NCBI GenBank assembly: GCA_026417375.1
Contig: JAOADJ010000001.1
Coordinates: forward strand, 25,336 to 89,335
Direction: 5' to 3'
From: Melioribacteraceae bacterium
GTDB taxonomy: Bacteria; Bacteroidota; Ignavibacteria; Ignavibacteriales; Melioribacteraceae
Length of the DNA stretch: 64,000 bases
How positions within the stretch are numbered: position 1 is the first letter of the stretch; each line of letters opens with the position of its first letter. Position numbers and translations under genes: made by a program. Shown here piece by piece: positions 48,958 to 59,012 of the stretch. The notes under the pieces are model-generated. The model was not told where the DNA came from. It searched no databases and worked only from the letters and a program-made list of their open reading frames with translations.

Positions 48958-50307
48958 ATGAAAAAATTTAACAAATTAAAATATACTTTTATTATACTTT
49001 TATTGATGGTTTCTTTTATTTATCCATCTGAAAATTCAAACAATATCGGCGAAATAGAAACTATAAATAAAAAAATTGAAGATGTACAAGCTAATGCAAA
49101 TTATATATGGACAATGCTTGCAGCATTTTTAGTTTTTTTTATGCAAGCCGGTTTTGCATTAGTAGAAGCAGGTTTAACAAGAACAAAAAACACCGTAAAT
49201 ATTTTAATGAAAAATCTTATGGATTTTGCAGTAGGAACAATTGCTTTTTGGGCTATTGGTTTTGGATTGATGTTTGGAGTTAATTCAACAGGATTATTTG
49301 GATTCAGCGGATTTTTCTTTTCTGATTTTATTAATGACCAGGATCAATGGCTATTTGCTTTTTGGATGTTTCAGGTAGTATTTGCAGCAACAGCAGCAAC
49401 TATTGTTTCCGGTGCTATGGCAGAAAGGACCAAATTTATCTCCTATCTGATTTATTCTGCTGTTATTTCATTATTTATATATCCAATTTTTGGTTCATGG
49501 GCTTGGGGTGGACTATACAAAGGAAGTGGCTGGCTCGAAAATTTGGGATTCATTGATTTTGCTGGTTCAACTGTTGTGCATTCAATTGGTGGATGGGCAG
49601 CTTTGGCTGGCGCTATGGTTTTAGGTCCTAGAATTGGTAAATATTCAAAAGATGGAAAAGTTAAAGCCATTCCGGGGCATAATTTAACTTTAGCGGCTCT
49701 TGGTGTATTTATTTTATGGTTTGGTTGGTTTGGTTTTAATCCCGGAAGCACAACTGCTGCAAATAAAGATATTGCTTTAATTGCTGTTAATACAAATTTA
49801 TCTGGTGCCGCTGGATCTATTTTTGCTATGATAACTGCATGGGTTATTTTTAAAAAACCTGAAGCAACTATGACCTTCAATGGAGCATTAGCTGGTTTAG
49901 TTGCTATTACTGCCGGTTGTGCAAATGTTTCCCCTTTAAGCTCTGTAATTATTGGTTCTGTTTCTGGTGTTTTAGTTGTGTTAAGTGTTTTATTTATCGA
50001 AAAGAAATTAAAAGTTGATGATCCTGTTGGGGCAATTTCTGTTCATGGTGTATGTGGAGCTTTTGGCACTATTGCTGCAGGAATATTTGATTCAAAAGGA
50101 TTTTCTTTTTCAACTGTTGGAGTTCAGATAGCAGGAGTTGTTGCTGCATTTATCTGGTCTTTTTCAACTTCTTTTACATTGTTTAAAATTTTACAGAAGA
50201 CTATCGGATTAAGAGTTTCACCTGAAGAAGAAATGGAAGGTTTAGATGTTGGCGAACATGGTTTAGAATGCTATCCTGAGTTTGAAAAAGTTTCTAATAT
50301 ATATTAA
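48958..50307 (+). CDS. amtB: ammonium transporter
   Basis: 'FMQAGFALVEAGLTRTKNTVNILMKNLMDF', 'DFAGSTVVHSIGGWAALAGAMVLGPR', 'VDDPVGAISVHGVCGAFGTIAAGIF'. Confidence 0.97.
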   Translation: MKKFNKLKYTFIILLLMVSFIYPSENSNNIGEIETINKKIEDVQANANYIWTMLAAFLVFFMQAGFALVEAGLTRTKNTVNILMKNLMDFAVGTIAFWAIGFGLMFGVNSTGLFGFSGFFFSDFINDQDQWLFAFWMFQVVFAATAATIVSGAMAERTKFISYLIYSAVISLFIYPIFGSWAWGGLYKGSGWLENLGFIDFAGSTVVHSIGGWAALAGAMVLGPRIGKYSKDGKVKAIPGHNLTLAALGVFILWFGWFGFNPGSTTAANKDIALIAVNTNLSGAAGSIFAMITAWVIFKKPEATMTFNGALAGLVAITAGCANVSPLSSVIIGSVSGVLVVLSVLFIEKKLKVDDPVGAISVHGVCGAFGTIAAGIFDSKGFSFSTVGVQIAGVVAAFIWSFSTSFTLFKILQKTIGLRVSPEEEMEGLDVGEHGLECYPEFEKVSNIY

Positions 50308-50311
50308 ACGA

Positions 50312-50349
50312 AAAAATCCCAGATTAATAATTTTTAATCTGGGATTTTT
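50312..50349. terminator. bidirectional terminator between amtB and the kinase gene
   Basis: AAAAATCCCAGATTA/TAATCTGGGATTTTT stem, T tracts on both strands. Confidence 0.85.
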
Positions 50350-53300
50350 AATAATTCAATAATTATTTCTTCAACATTACTAAATCTTTCTTCAGGATTT
50401 TTTCTGATACATTTCAATATAATTTTTTCTATCTCTTTATTTAAATCTTTGTTTATTACTGATGGTTTTATTGGTTCAGTATTAAAAATTGTGTGAATCA
50501 ATGCAATTTCATTTTCGCCAGTGAAAGGCAGTTTACCCGTAGCTAACTGATAAAGTATAACGCCAAATGAAAAAATATCCGTTCTTTTATCTACATTAAA
50601 ATTTGTTATTTGCTCAGGAGCAACATAACCGAGTGTTCCAATTACAGTTCCTAAAGTTGTCATTGTTGTAACTAGTGGCGATTTAGATAAACCAAAATCC
50701 ATTATTCTTATTTCATTCTTGTCATCAAACATTACATTTGAAGATTTTAAATCTCTATGAATAATTTTTTGATTATGAATTTCTTTTAATCCATTACAAA
50801 TTTGAAGTGCTATTTCAATAATTTTTTTGTTTGTAATCGGATAATTTTTTTCAATGTATTCCTGAAGAGTTCCTCCTGATAAATATTCCATTGAAATGAA
50901 AGAGCATTTTTCTGTTTCTCCATATTCAAAAATTTTTATAATATTTTTATTTTGTAAAGAGGATAAAAGAATTCCCTCGCCTGCTAATCTCTTTTTATTT
51001 TCTTGTGCTTTTAATATTTCTGGATTAAGAATTTTAATGGCTACTATTTTAGATGTTTGTGTATCTAAAGCTTTATACACTTTTCCCATTCCGCCACTTC
51101 CTATCAATTCTAATATTTTATAATGGGAAATGTAATTGCTTTCTCTTTTTTCGATTATTTTATTTGCAATATAAATAAAGCTAAATGCAAGACCAGAAGT
51201 AACACCAATCGGAATAATCCAGGAAAGAATTATTTGTGATGTAATTGTAAGATGGACCAATGCTAAATAAATAAAAATCCAAAAAAGACCAAAGTATAAA
51301 TGATATACAACTTTTTTTGCTTTTGTTTTTAATCCAAATACAAATGCTATAATTAACAAAATAAATACTAAGATAAATTTAACAACTTCAACTTTGTAAT
51401 CTATTAGCAATAATGTTCGAGTTAGTGATTTTTTAGTTAGAATTAATTCTTTTTCAAGAAAAGTGGATTCATTTATTTCATTCAGCTTATTCTTTTCTAC
51501 ATCAACAATTTTTATTGTACCAGATGGGAAAACAACTTTTATTTTGTAATTATAATTTGGATTTATACCAAAATTAATTTTAGAAAAATTTTCCTGTGCT
51601 ACTGAATTTGAGCCCAAACCAACCTGTCTTATTGTTTTATACACAAGCGAATCATTATTATATCCAAGCAGATAAACTTTTGCTCCAATTGCATTTCTAT
51701 TAGAAACATCTGCATTTAGCTTTACTGTTATAAAATTTTTTTCGTTTGAATTATTTTTATATAAAACTGCTCTATCACCTTTGCCAAGAGCTTCGCGGGA
51801 ACTTCCAATAAACAAATCAATATCACCATCGTTATCAAAATCTGCAAAAGAAGGATTTCCAATAAAATCAATTCCAACAGATTTACTGACCTCTGTAAAA
51901 AAGAATTCAGGAGAGTTTAAATACAATTCAGATCCGATAAAAATATCAAGCCAGCCATCATTGTTAACATCTGCGGCAGCCATAATTCCACCAGATGGCT
52001 CGGGGTGAAAGAATTTTTTACTTAAGCCGATTTCGTCAGCAACGTCTTTAAAATTTGCATTGCCATCATTTATTAAAAATTTTAATTCAGATTCATTATT
52101 AAAAACAATAATATCGGTAAAGCCATCATTATTAAAATCATTTTCAATCGATGAATATGTGCTGGGAGCAAAATTTGTATAAAAATTTTTATCAGTTTTC
52201 TCTTCGAATTTAAAATTCCCTTTGTTTAAGTATAAAAAGATATGTTGATTTTTTTCTGCAAGTTTATATGTGATTAATACATCTATTAAATTATCATTGT
52301 TAAAATCTGTTAATGTTACACCATATGCTCTATGGTTTTTTAATTTTTTTATTCCACAATCACCAAAAACATTTTCAAATTTGCCCACACCATTATTTTT
52401 AAAAATCATATCATCATTATTATAATTTGAAAAGTAAATATCGAGGTTACCATCGTTATCAAAATCTGCAACTTGTGCATTAGCAAGATTTAAATCTGTC
52501 TGAATGTAATTCAGGTTAATAAATTTTCTTGTATCAACATTACGAAATTCAAAGTTTCCTTTTCCAAATGAAAGATTATTATTTACATCATCAAGAATTT
52601 CTAACAGGTCAATATTATTATCATTATCAAAATCTGCCGAAGCGATTGACTGAGAAGAAAAAATATTTGCACTTAAAAAATCTCTATCAACTTCAGAAAA
52701 AAAGTTTCCATTTTGATTTCTATATATTAAAGTTGGGCTATCTTCCAACATCACTGCTAAATCAAGAAATCCATCGTTGTTATAATCTCTAAATATTCCG
52801 GCTCTTCCTTCTTTTCTTAATGACAAGTTTGATGTAACATCTGTAAAAGAAAATTTTAAATTCTGTGAGTTTGTATAAATTCCATTATCTCCAATTATCC
52901 AGATTTTATTTTCATTCTCTTTATTTATAATGTCAATGTCAGTAAAATTATCTTCAAAAATTTTTATTGATTTATCTTCAATCCATTCGTTATTTATTAA
53001 TTCAACAAGTGTTGAACGCGCTCCAACAATCCATGCTTTATCTTTAGACAAAGTTTTAACTGAATTAAATTTTACACGGAATATATTTTCAATTTTTTTC
53101 CACTGATTATTTTCAAACTTTAGAATAGTTCCCTTGTCACCAACAATCCAACCAAAATTTTCATCAAGCATTGATATTTTATTTAGTTCATCGTTTGTTG
53201 GCGAATTATATTTTTTCCAATTTCCATTTTCATATTTTAATATTAATCCCTGCTTGCCAACAGCCCAACCTAAATTTTCATTCAACATTTGAATATCATG

Positions 53301-53861
53301 TAAATCGCCAGCACTAAAATTTTCGTTAGGTTTTCTTTTATAATTGTTTTCATCAATTACCCATTTAACTCCATCAAAATGAATTATATTACCTTGCTGA
53401 CCTGCAAGCCAGATTTTATCTTCCCTGATAATAGAAATACCTGTCCACATAGAATAATCTGAATCATCCCACATTATTTTAGGAAGAATAATTTCTTTTT
53501 TTGTTTTAAAGTTATATTTGATGAATTGCGGTTTATAATCTCCACGATGAGTTGAATGTGTAATCCAATAAATTAAATTTTTATCTTTAGCTTTTAATAA
53601 GGGATAATCTGAATAATCGTGTGATGAAATTTCTTTCCAACTTCCCTTTTCAAATTGATAAACTACTCCTTTAACTTTATCCCCTTTTCCTCTCGAAATT
53701 GCAAAACCATTTTCACTATCAATCATCTCAATTTGAGCACCAAGATCAACATTGGCTTGCTTAAACCAGATTTTTGCTGGTTGATTAGTTTCAACATTAA
53801 TATTCTCATTCTGATTACAAGAGAAAATTAAAACCAGAATAAAGAAAATAAATTTTTTCAT
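50334..53861 (-). CDS. receptor-like Ser/Thr kinase: lipobox, YCF48-like and FG-GAP/VCBS repeats, ASPIC/UnbV, TM helices, protein kinase
   Basis: 'LVLIFSCNQNE'; seven D-x-[DN]-x-D-[GN]-x-x-D repeats; three hydrophobic segments; kinase 'GSGGMGKVYKA', 'VAIKIL', 'IIHRDLKSSNVMFD', 'DFGLSK', 'APEQ'. Confidence 0.93.
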   Translation of the reverse strand: MKKFIFFILVLIFSCNQNENINVETNQPAKIWFKQANVDLGAQIEMIDSENGFAISRGKGDKVKGVVYQFEKGSWKEISSHDYSDYPLLKAKDKNLIYWITHSTHRGDYKPQFIKYNFKTKKEIILPKIMWDDSDYSMWTGISIIREDKIWLAGQQGNIIHFDGVKWVIDENNYKRKPNENFSAGDLHDIQMLNENLGWAVGKQGLILKYENGNWKKYNSPTNDELNKISMLDENFGWIVGDKGTILKFENNQWKKIENIFRVKFNSVKTLSKDKAWIVGARSTLVELINNEWIEDKSIKIFEDNFTDIDIINKENENKIWIIGDNGIYTNSQNLKFSFTDVTSNLSLRKEGRAGIFRDYNNDGFLDLAVMLEDSPTLIYRNQNGNFFSEVDRDFLSANIFSSQSIASADFDNDNNIDLLEILDDVNNNLSFGKGNFEFRNVDTRKFINLNYIQTDLNLANAQVADFDNDGNLDIYFSNYNNDDMIFKNNGVGKFENVFGDCGIKKLKNHRAYGVTLTDFNNDNLIDVLITYKLAEKNQHIFLYLNKGNFKFEEKTDKNFYTNFAPSTYSSIENDFNNDGFTDIIVFNNESELKFLINDGNANFKDVADEIGLSKKFFHPEPSGGIMAAADVNNDGWLDIFIGSELYLNSPEFFFTEVSKSVGIDFIGNPSFADFDNDGDIDLFIGSSREALGKGDRAVLYKNNSNEKNFITVKLNADVSNRNAIGAKVYLLGYNNDSLVYKTIRQVGLGSNSVAQENFSKINFGINPNYNYKIKVVFPSGTIKIVDVEKNKLNEINESTFLEKELILTKKSLTRTLLLIDYKVEVVKFILVFILLIIAFVFGLKTKAKKVVYHLYFGLFWIFIYLALVHLTITSQIILSWIIPIGVTSGLAFSFIYIANKIIEKRESNYISHYKILELIGSGGMGKVYKALDTQTSKIVAIKILNPEILKAQENKKRLAGEGILLSSLQNKNIIKIFEYGETEKCSFISMEYLSGGTLQEYIEKNYPITNKKIIEIALQICNGLKEIHNQKIIHRDLKSSNVMFDDKNEIRIMDFGLSKSPLVTTMTTLGTVIGTLGYVAPEQITNFNVDKRTDIFSFGVILYQLATGKLPFTGENEIALIHTIFNTEPIKPSVINKDLNKEIEKIILKCIRKNPEERFSNVEEIIIELLKIPD

Positions 53862-54054
53862 ATTAATTGATTTGATTGATGAGATAAAAATCGGACTTAT
53901 TTATTAATTAAAATAATAAAAATTATTATTTAATAATTAATTAATTATCACTTTTAATTATAAAATCCTTTTCGACTTACAATTAACAAAAAATATTTTA
54001 AGATATACTCAATTATTCATTCTTTATATTTGTAAGAACAATTTTTTAAATATT

Positions 54055-55524
54055 ATGAAAATAGCATTTCTTAGCAGTGAAGTTTTTCCTTATGCTAAAA
54101 CAGGTGGACTTGCAGATGTTGCCGGTTCCCTTCCAATTGAATTAAATAATCTTGGTCACGAAGTTAAAGTTTTTATGCCAAAGTATAATTTGTTTGGTGA
54201 AGTTGAACATGGATTACATTATTTATGGTCAATCGGAGAAATTCCTGTTAGAGTTGCCGGTAAAGTTCATTCAGTTCATGTTCATTCTGCAAAATTACCA
54301 CGTTCAAATGTAGAAATTTATTTTGTTGATTGTCCTTTCTATTTTCATCGCTTTACTGTTTACACAAACGACAAAGACGAAGATGAACGTTTTATTCTTT
54401 TTATGAAAGGAGCAATTGAAATTATTCAACGCTTACAATGGAAACCTGATATAATTCATTGTAATGATTGGCAAACTGGTTTAACTCCACTTCTTATAAA
54501 AGAAAATTATTCGTGGGATAAATTGTTTGAAAAAACTGCAACGGTTTTTACTATTCATAATGTCGCTTATCAGGGAAGATTTTCGAAAGAAACTTTTTAT
54601 AAAGCTGAAATTAAAGAAGAACATTTCCTTCATGGAGGAATTGGTGAATATGATGGCGGTGTTAATTTTATGAAGACAGCAATTCTAACTAGTGATGTTA
54701 TTAATACCGTTAGTGAAACTTATGCAAAAGAACTTTTAACACCAGAATATGGTGAAGGAATGCAGGAATATTTAAACATGCGTCAAAATGTATTATATGG
54801 TATTATAAATGGTATCGACTATAATGTTTGGAATCCCGAAAAAGATGTTCTGATTCCATATCAATATTCAAAAGATAATTTAAGTGGCAAATTGCAAAAC
54901 AAAAAATTTCTGGTAAATCATCTTGGTTTCGAATTTAATGAAGAAATTCCGTTGATTGGAATAGTATCAAGAATGGTATCACAAAAAGGTTTTGATATAA
55001 TTGGATATGCATTGAATGATTTATTACAATTGAACGCTCAATGGGTGGTTCTTGGTGGTGGCGAACAACGTTACGAAGAAATGTTCAGAGAAGTTGCCAA
55101 TAATAATCCAAATAAATTTTACTTTTATCGCGGATATAATAATGAGCTTGCTCATTTAATTGAAGCCGCTGCAGATATTTTTTTAATGCCCTCCCGTTTT
55201 GAACCCTGTGGTCTTAATCAAATTTATTCTTTGAGATATGGTACTGTTCCTGTAGTAAGAAAAACCGGTGGTCTTGCAGATACAGTTTTAGATTGGAACG
55301 AATATCTTGCTCAAGGAAAAGAAATTGGAACCGGTTATTCCTTTAATGATTATTCAGGTTATGCATTATTGCTTTCAGTTCATAGAGCAATTCATGATTT
55401 TCATCTCAAAGATGTTTGGTACAAAATTCAAATGAATGGAATGTCTAAAGATTATTCATGGAAAAAATCTGCAGAGAAATATGTTGAGCTTTATAAAAAG
55501 GCAATTATTAATGTTAGAAATTAA
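54055..55524 (+). CDS. glgA: glycogen synthase
   Basis: 'MKIAFLSSEVFPYAKTGGLADVAGSLP', 'MPSRFEPCGLNQIYSLRYGTVPVVRKTGGLADTV'. Confidence 0.97.
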   Translation: MKIAFLSSEVFPYAKTGGLADVAGSLPIELNNLGHEVKVFMPKYNLFGEVEHGLHYLWSIGEIPVRVAGKVHSVHVHSAKLPRSNVEIYFVDCPFYFHRFTVYTNDKDEDERFILFMKGAIEIIQRLQWKPDIIHCNDWQTGLTPLLIKENYSWDKLFEKTATVFTIHNVAYQGRFSKETFYKAEIKEEHFLHGGIGEYDGGVNFMKTAILTSDVINTVSETYAKELLTPEYGEGMQEYLNMRQNVLYGIINGIDYNVWNPEKDVLIPYQYSKDNLSGKLQNKKFLVNHLGFEFNEEIPLIGIVSRMVSQKGFDIIGYALNDLLQLNAQWVVLGGGEQRYEEMFREVANNNPNKFYFYRGYNNELAHLIEAAADIFLMPSRFEPCGLNQIYSLRYGTVPVVRKTGGLADTVLDWNEYLAQGKEIGTGYSFNDYSGYALLLSVHRAIHDFHLKDVWYKIQMNGMSKDYSWKKSAEKYVELYKKAIINVRN

Positions 55525-55584
55525 TCTTTAGACAAAATAAAACTATAATTAACACTTAATTGTTACAATCATAAAAAAAATAAA

Positions 55585-56754
55585 ATGAAACCATTACAAA
55601 TGATAATTTTTTTCTCAATAGTTTTTTCAATTTATGGAACAATCAACTATTACATAATTCGTCGTGGATTAACTGTAATACCAAATGAATATAAAAGCTT
55701 GTATTTGATAATTATTATTTTTTTAGCCGCATCATATATAGCTGGCAGATTATTAGAAAATATTTGGGTTTCACCATTAAGTGTTGCGTTAGTTTATATT
55801 GGCTCATTTTGGTTGGCAATTATGATTTATATTTTTCTTCAATTGCTAATTGTTGATTTTGTTCTTTTAATAGAAAAGTTTTTTCACTTTATCCCATCAT
55901 TTCTTACTAAAGATATTGTTAGTACAAAAAAAATTGTTGCCTTATCAATAGTTATTTTGACCATTATCATTGTTGCTGCCGGATATATTAACACAAACAT
56001 GATTATAATTAAAAAGTATAATATTAATGTCAAGAAAAATGCTGGCGAATTAAAATCATTAAACATCGCAATGGCATCAGATTTACATCTTGGAACAATT
56101 AACAGTTATGGATTTATGTATGAAGTTGCTGAAAAAATAAATTCTTTAAATCCGGACATTATTCTTTTTGCCGGGGATATAATTGATGAAGATTTAGCTC
56201 CTGTTATTAAATATGATGTTGGTGAGCATCTTAATAAATTAAAATCGAAATATGGAGTTTATGGAATTACCGGTAATCATGAATACATTGGTGGGGTTGA
56301 ACCAGCTGTAAAATATTTAGAAAAATACAATATAAAAATAATCAGAGATGATGCTATCAAAATTGATAATGCTTTTTATTTAGTTGGAAGAGAAGATTTA
56401 TCTATCAAACAATTTGCTGGTAAAAGAAGGAAAGAACTATCAGAGATTATTAAAGATATAGACAAATCATTACCAATAATTTTAATGGATCATCAACCAT
56501 ATAAATTAGAAGAAGCTCAAAAAAATAAAATAGATTTACAATTAAGCGGACATACTCACAACGGTCAACTTTGGCCATTTAATTACATTGTAGAAAAAAT
56601 ATACGAGCTTGCATGGGGCTATAGAGTAATAGATAACACACATTATTATGTTTCATGTGGTGTAGGTGGTTGGGGTCCACCAATCAGAACCGGCAGCCGT
56701 CCTGAAATTATTAATATTAAATTAAATTTTATAGGAGATGAAAAAAGCAACTAA
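55585..56754 (+). CDS. membrane-anchored metallophosphoesterase
   Basis: N-terminal TM segments; 'IAMASDLHLG', 'FAGDIID', 'GNHEY', 'LSGHTHNGQ'. Confidence 0.92.
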   Translation: MKPLQMIIFFSIVFSIYGTINYYIIRRGLTVIPNEYKSLYLIIIIFLAASYIAGRLLENIWVSPLSVALVYIGSFWLAIMIYIFLQLLIVDFVLLIEKFFHFIPSFLTKDIVSTKKIVALSIVILTIIIVAAGYINTNMIIIKKYNINVKKNAGELKSLNIAMASDLHLGTINSYGFMYEVAEKINSLNPDIILFAGDIIDEDLAPVIKYDVGEHLNKLKSKYGVYGITGNHEYIGGVEPAVKYLEKYNIKIIRDDAIKIDNAFYLVGREDLSIKQFAGKRRKELSEIIKDIDKSLPIILMDHQPYKLEEAQKNKIDLQLSGHTHNGQLWPFNYIVEKIYELAWGYRVIDNTHYYVSCGVGGWGPPIRTGSRPEIINIKLNFIGDEKSN

Positions 56755-56758
56755 GTTA

Positions 56759-58858
56759 CTATTTAACCAAAATCATCTTTTTAATATCAGAAAAATTTTT
56801 TGTCTGTAGCTTATAAAAATAAACTCCACTTGAATAACTATCTAAACTATAACCAATAGAATATTTTCCCGGTTTTTTAATTTCATTTAAAATTATCGCT
56901 TCTTCATTTCCCAATGAATTGTAAAGAATCAGTTTAACATTTTCTTCTTGTGGAATTTCAAATTCAATTGTTGTTAATGGATTAAATGGATTTGGATAAT
57001 TTTGATATAAGCAAAATTTATATGGAATATTTTCTTCCTCAATATTTACTAATACAGATGAATAATTACTCCATGGTCCGGCACCACTTATGTTTTTAGC
57101 TTGAACTCTCCAATAATAAGTTTGCCCTTCATCTAAACCGAACAAAGTTGTCGTTGTATCTTTAGTTGATGCTGATTGAATTACAGTAAAAAAACTAGGA
57201 CTGTATGAAATTTGTAAATCATATTCATCCGCATTTTTAACTTTTTTCCATTTAAAAGTAATCCATCCTTTTCTACCCTGATATGGTGCTGCCGAAATTA
57301 ATTGTGGTGCATCGGGTAATGGAATATAGGTTGTAAATTTCCAAACATCACTCCAGGGTCCGTAACCTTGACTACTTTTTACCTGAACTCGCCAATAATA
57401 AAGTTTTCCTTCTTCTAAATTTATTATAGTTTTAGATGTATCTGATGAAGTTGAATCTTTTTTAACATTTTCAATAAAAGCAGGATCTGATGATAATTGA
57501 ATAATATATTTCTCTGCATCTTTAATTTTTTTCCATTTCAATGTTACATTCTTTTCAATCCCCTTTTGAGCATTTTCAGGATATACCTGAATTGTTTTTC
57601 CAAAATATGAGTTTCCGTTTTGAAGTATTGGAGTTGTCCAAGTAATCCAATTTGAAAGATTAGTTTTAAATGGTGTAGTTGCAACATTTGTATTTACATT
57701 ATTATTACCAAGCAAAAACTTTTCAATAAAAAGTTCTATTTCCGGAATTTGTGAAGCCGGCACTGAACAATGTGAATGACCACCAATTATGCTGAAACCA
57801 AATCTATCGGAAACACCTAAAGCTTTCCAAACCTCTTTAGCCGCATTACTTCCAACATGTCCGGATTCATCAGCAAGCCATGTGTAATCTGGGTTTCCGG
57901 TTACAAACAATGCTCTTGGAGCAACAAGCGCCATTAATTCATGATGATCCATTGGTATTTTTGAAACAGAATTTGAAAATTGATTCATCGAATTTCTAAA
58001 CCAGTTGTAATCTGTTTTACCTAAAGTTTCAACACTAGAAGATTTATTTATTTCTTCAGAAAATCTCCATGTTGTATAACCACCACCCCCCGATTCCTGA
58101 GCAATTGTCAGTGCAATTCTTTCATCAAATGCACCGGCAAACAATGCAAGTTTACCAGCGTAGGAACAACCAGTAACAGCTAATCTTTTTGTATCAATAG
58201 GTAAGATATTTTTAACTAATTCAAGTCCATCTATTATTCTACTTACGCCCCACGCCCAGGCACTATATTGACCTGTATTATCTACATTTAAATGAGGATA
58301 AAGTTTGTAATAAGGATCTGTGTTTTTATGATTTCCGTACGTTGTAACTTGATTTATATTATATGTTATCAAAGCAATATTCCTACTTGTAAAAATACTT
58401 TGAGGCATACTTCCCGTTGGAGAATTTATTCCGATTACAGCGGGAAAAGGACCGGTTCCATTTGGTAAATTAATTTGTGATGTCAAAGTAAGTGAATTCC
58501 CATTAACAGTTACAATAACTGTTAGAAGTCCATTTGAATAACTTGCCTTTATATCTGCTGGTCGCGGTGGTTTTTCACCTATTTCATAGTGTTGTATTTC
58601 TGCTGCAATCTCAGCCCTTCTATATTTCCAATCTGAGAAATATTTTATTCTACCTCTTCCATCAGACCACATGAATGGATCTGGTAATGATGAAATAATT
58701 AGTAGTTCATTAATTGTTGGTAAATATGGTGTCGGGCAATCTAAACAAGTGTTTTCAACTTCATAAACTAGTGGAAATTGCTGTGAGTATAAACTTAAAG
58801 ATGTTAATAGTATTAAACAAAGAATTTTCTTTTTCATATTATCACTCTTTTTATTCAA
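56759..58858 (-). CDS. CE15-like (glucuronoyl methylesterase-like) secreted esterase with FnIII-like domains and type IX sorting domain
   Basis: 'LAVTGCSYAGKLALFAGAFDERIALTIAQESGGGG', 'GNPDYTWLADESGHVGSNAAKEVWKALGVSDRFGFSIIGGHSHC', C-terminal 'YQNYPNPFNPLTTIEF..KKMILVK'; start may be 58837. Confidence 0.82.
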   Translation of the reverse strand: MNKKSDNMKKKILCLILLTSLSLYSQQFPLVYEVENTCLDCPTPYLPTINELLIISSLPDPFMWSDGRGRIKYFSDWKYRRAEIAAEIQHYEIGEKPPRPADIKASYSNGLLTVIVTVNGNSLTLTSQINLPNGTGPFPAVIGINSPTGSMPQSIFTSRNIALITYNINQVTTYGNHKNTDPYYKLYPHLNVDNTGQYSAWAWGVSRIIDGLELVKNILPIDTKRLAVTGCSYAGKLALFAGAFDERIALTIAQESGGGGYTTWRFSEEINKSSSVETLGKTDYNWFRNSMNQFSNSVSKIPMDHHELMALVAPRALFVTGNPDYTWLADESGHVGSNAAKEVWKALGVSDRFGFSIIGGHSHCSVPASQIPEIELFIEKFLLGNNNVNTNVATTPFKTNLSNWITWTTPILQNGNSYFGKTIQVYPENAQKGIEKNVTLKWKKIKDAEKYIIQLSSDPAFIENVKKDSTSSDTSKTIINLEEGKLYYWRVQVKSSQGYGPWSDVWKFTTYIPLPDAPQLISAAPYQGRKGWITFKWKKVKNADEYDLQISYSPSFFTVIQSASTKDTTTTLFGLDEGQTYYWRVQAKNISGAGPWSNYSSVLVNIEEENIPYKFCLYQNYPNPFNPLTTIEFEIPQEENVKLILYNSLGNEEAIILNEIKKPGKYSIGYSLDSYSSGVYFYKLQTKNFSDIKKMILVK

Positions 58859-59012
58859 ATTTTGTTGGTTTTATTTTAATTAAACCGTTTCAATTTTGTA
58901 ATCAAATTAATCAATTTCTGATTTTATTCAAATTATTTTTATTTAAAAACCTTCTTGATTTAATTAGAGCAGATGGGCTTGTTAGTTCTAATAAAATCAA
59001 CCTATCAAAATT

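Noticed and set aside
53862-54054. AT-rich palindromes (AATTATTATTTAATAATT) between the kinase gene and glgA
   Set aside because: Very AT-rich sequence gives such symmetry by chance; no other copy noticed.
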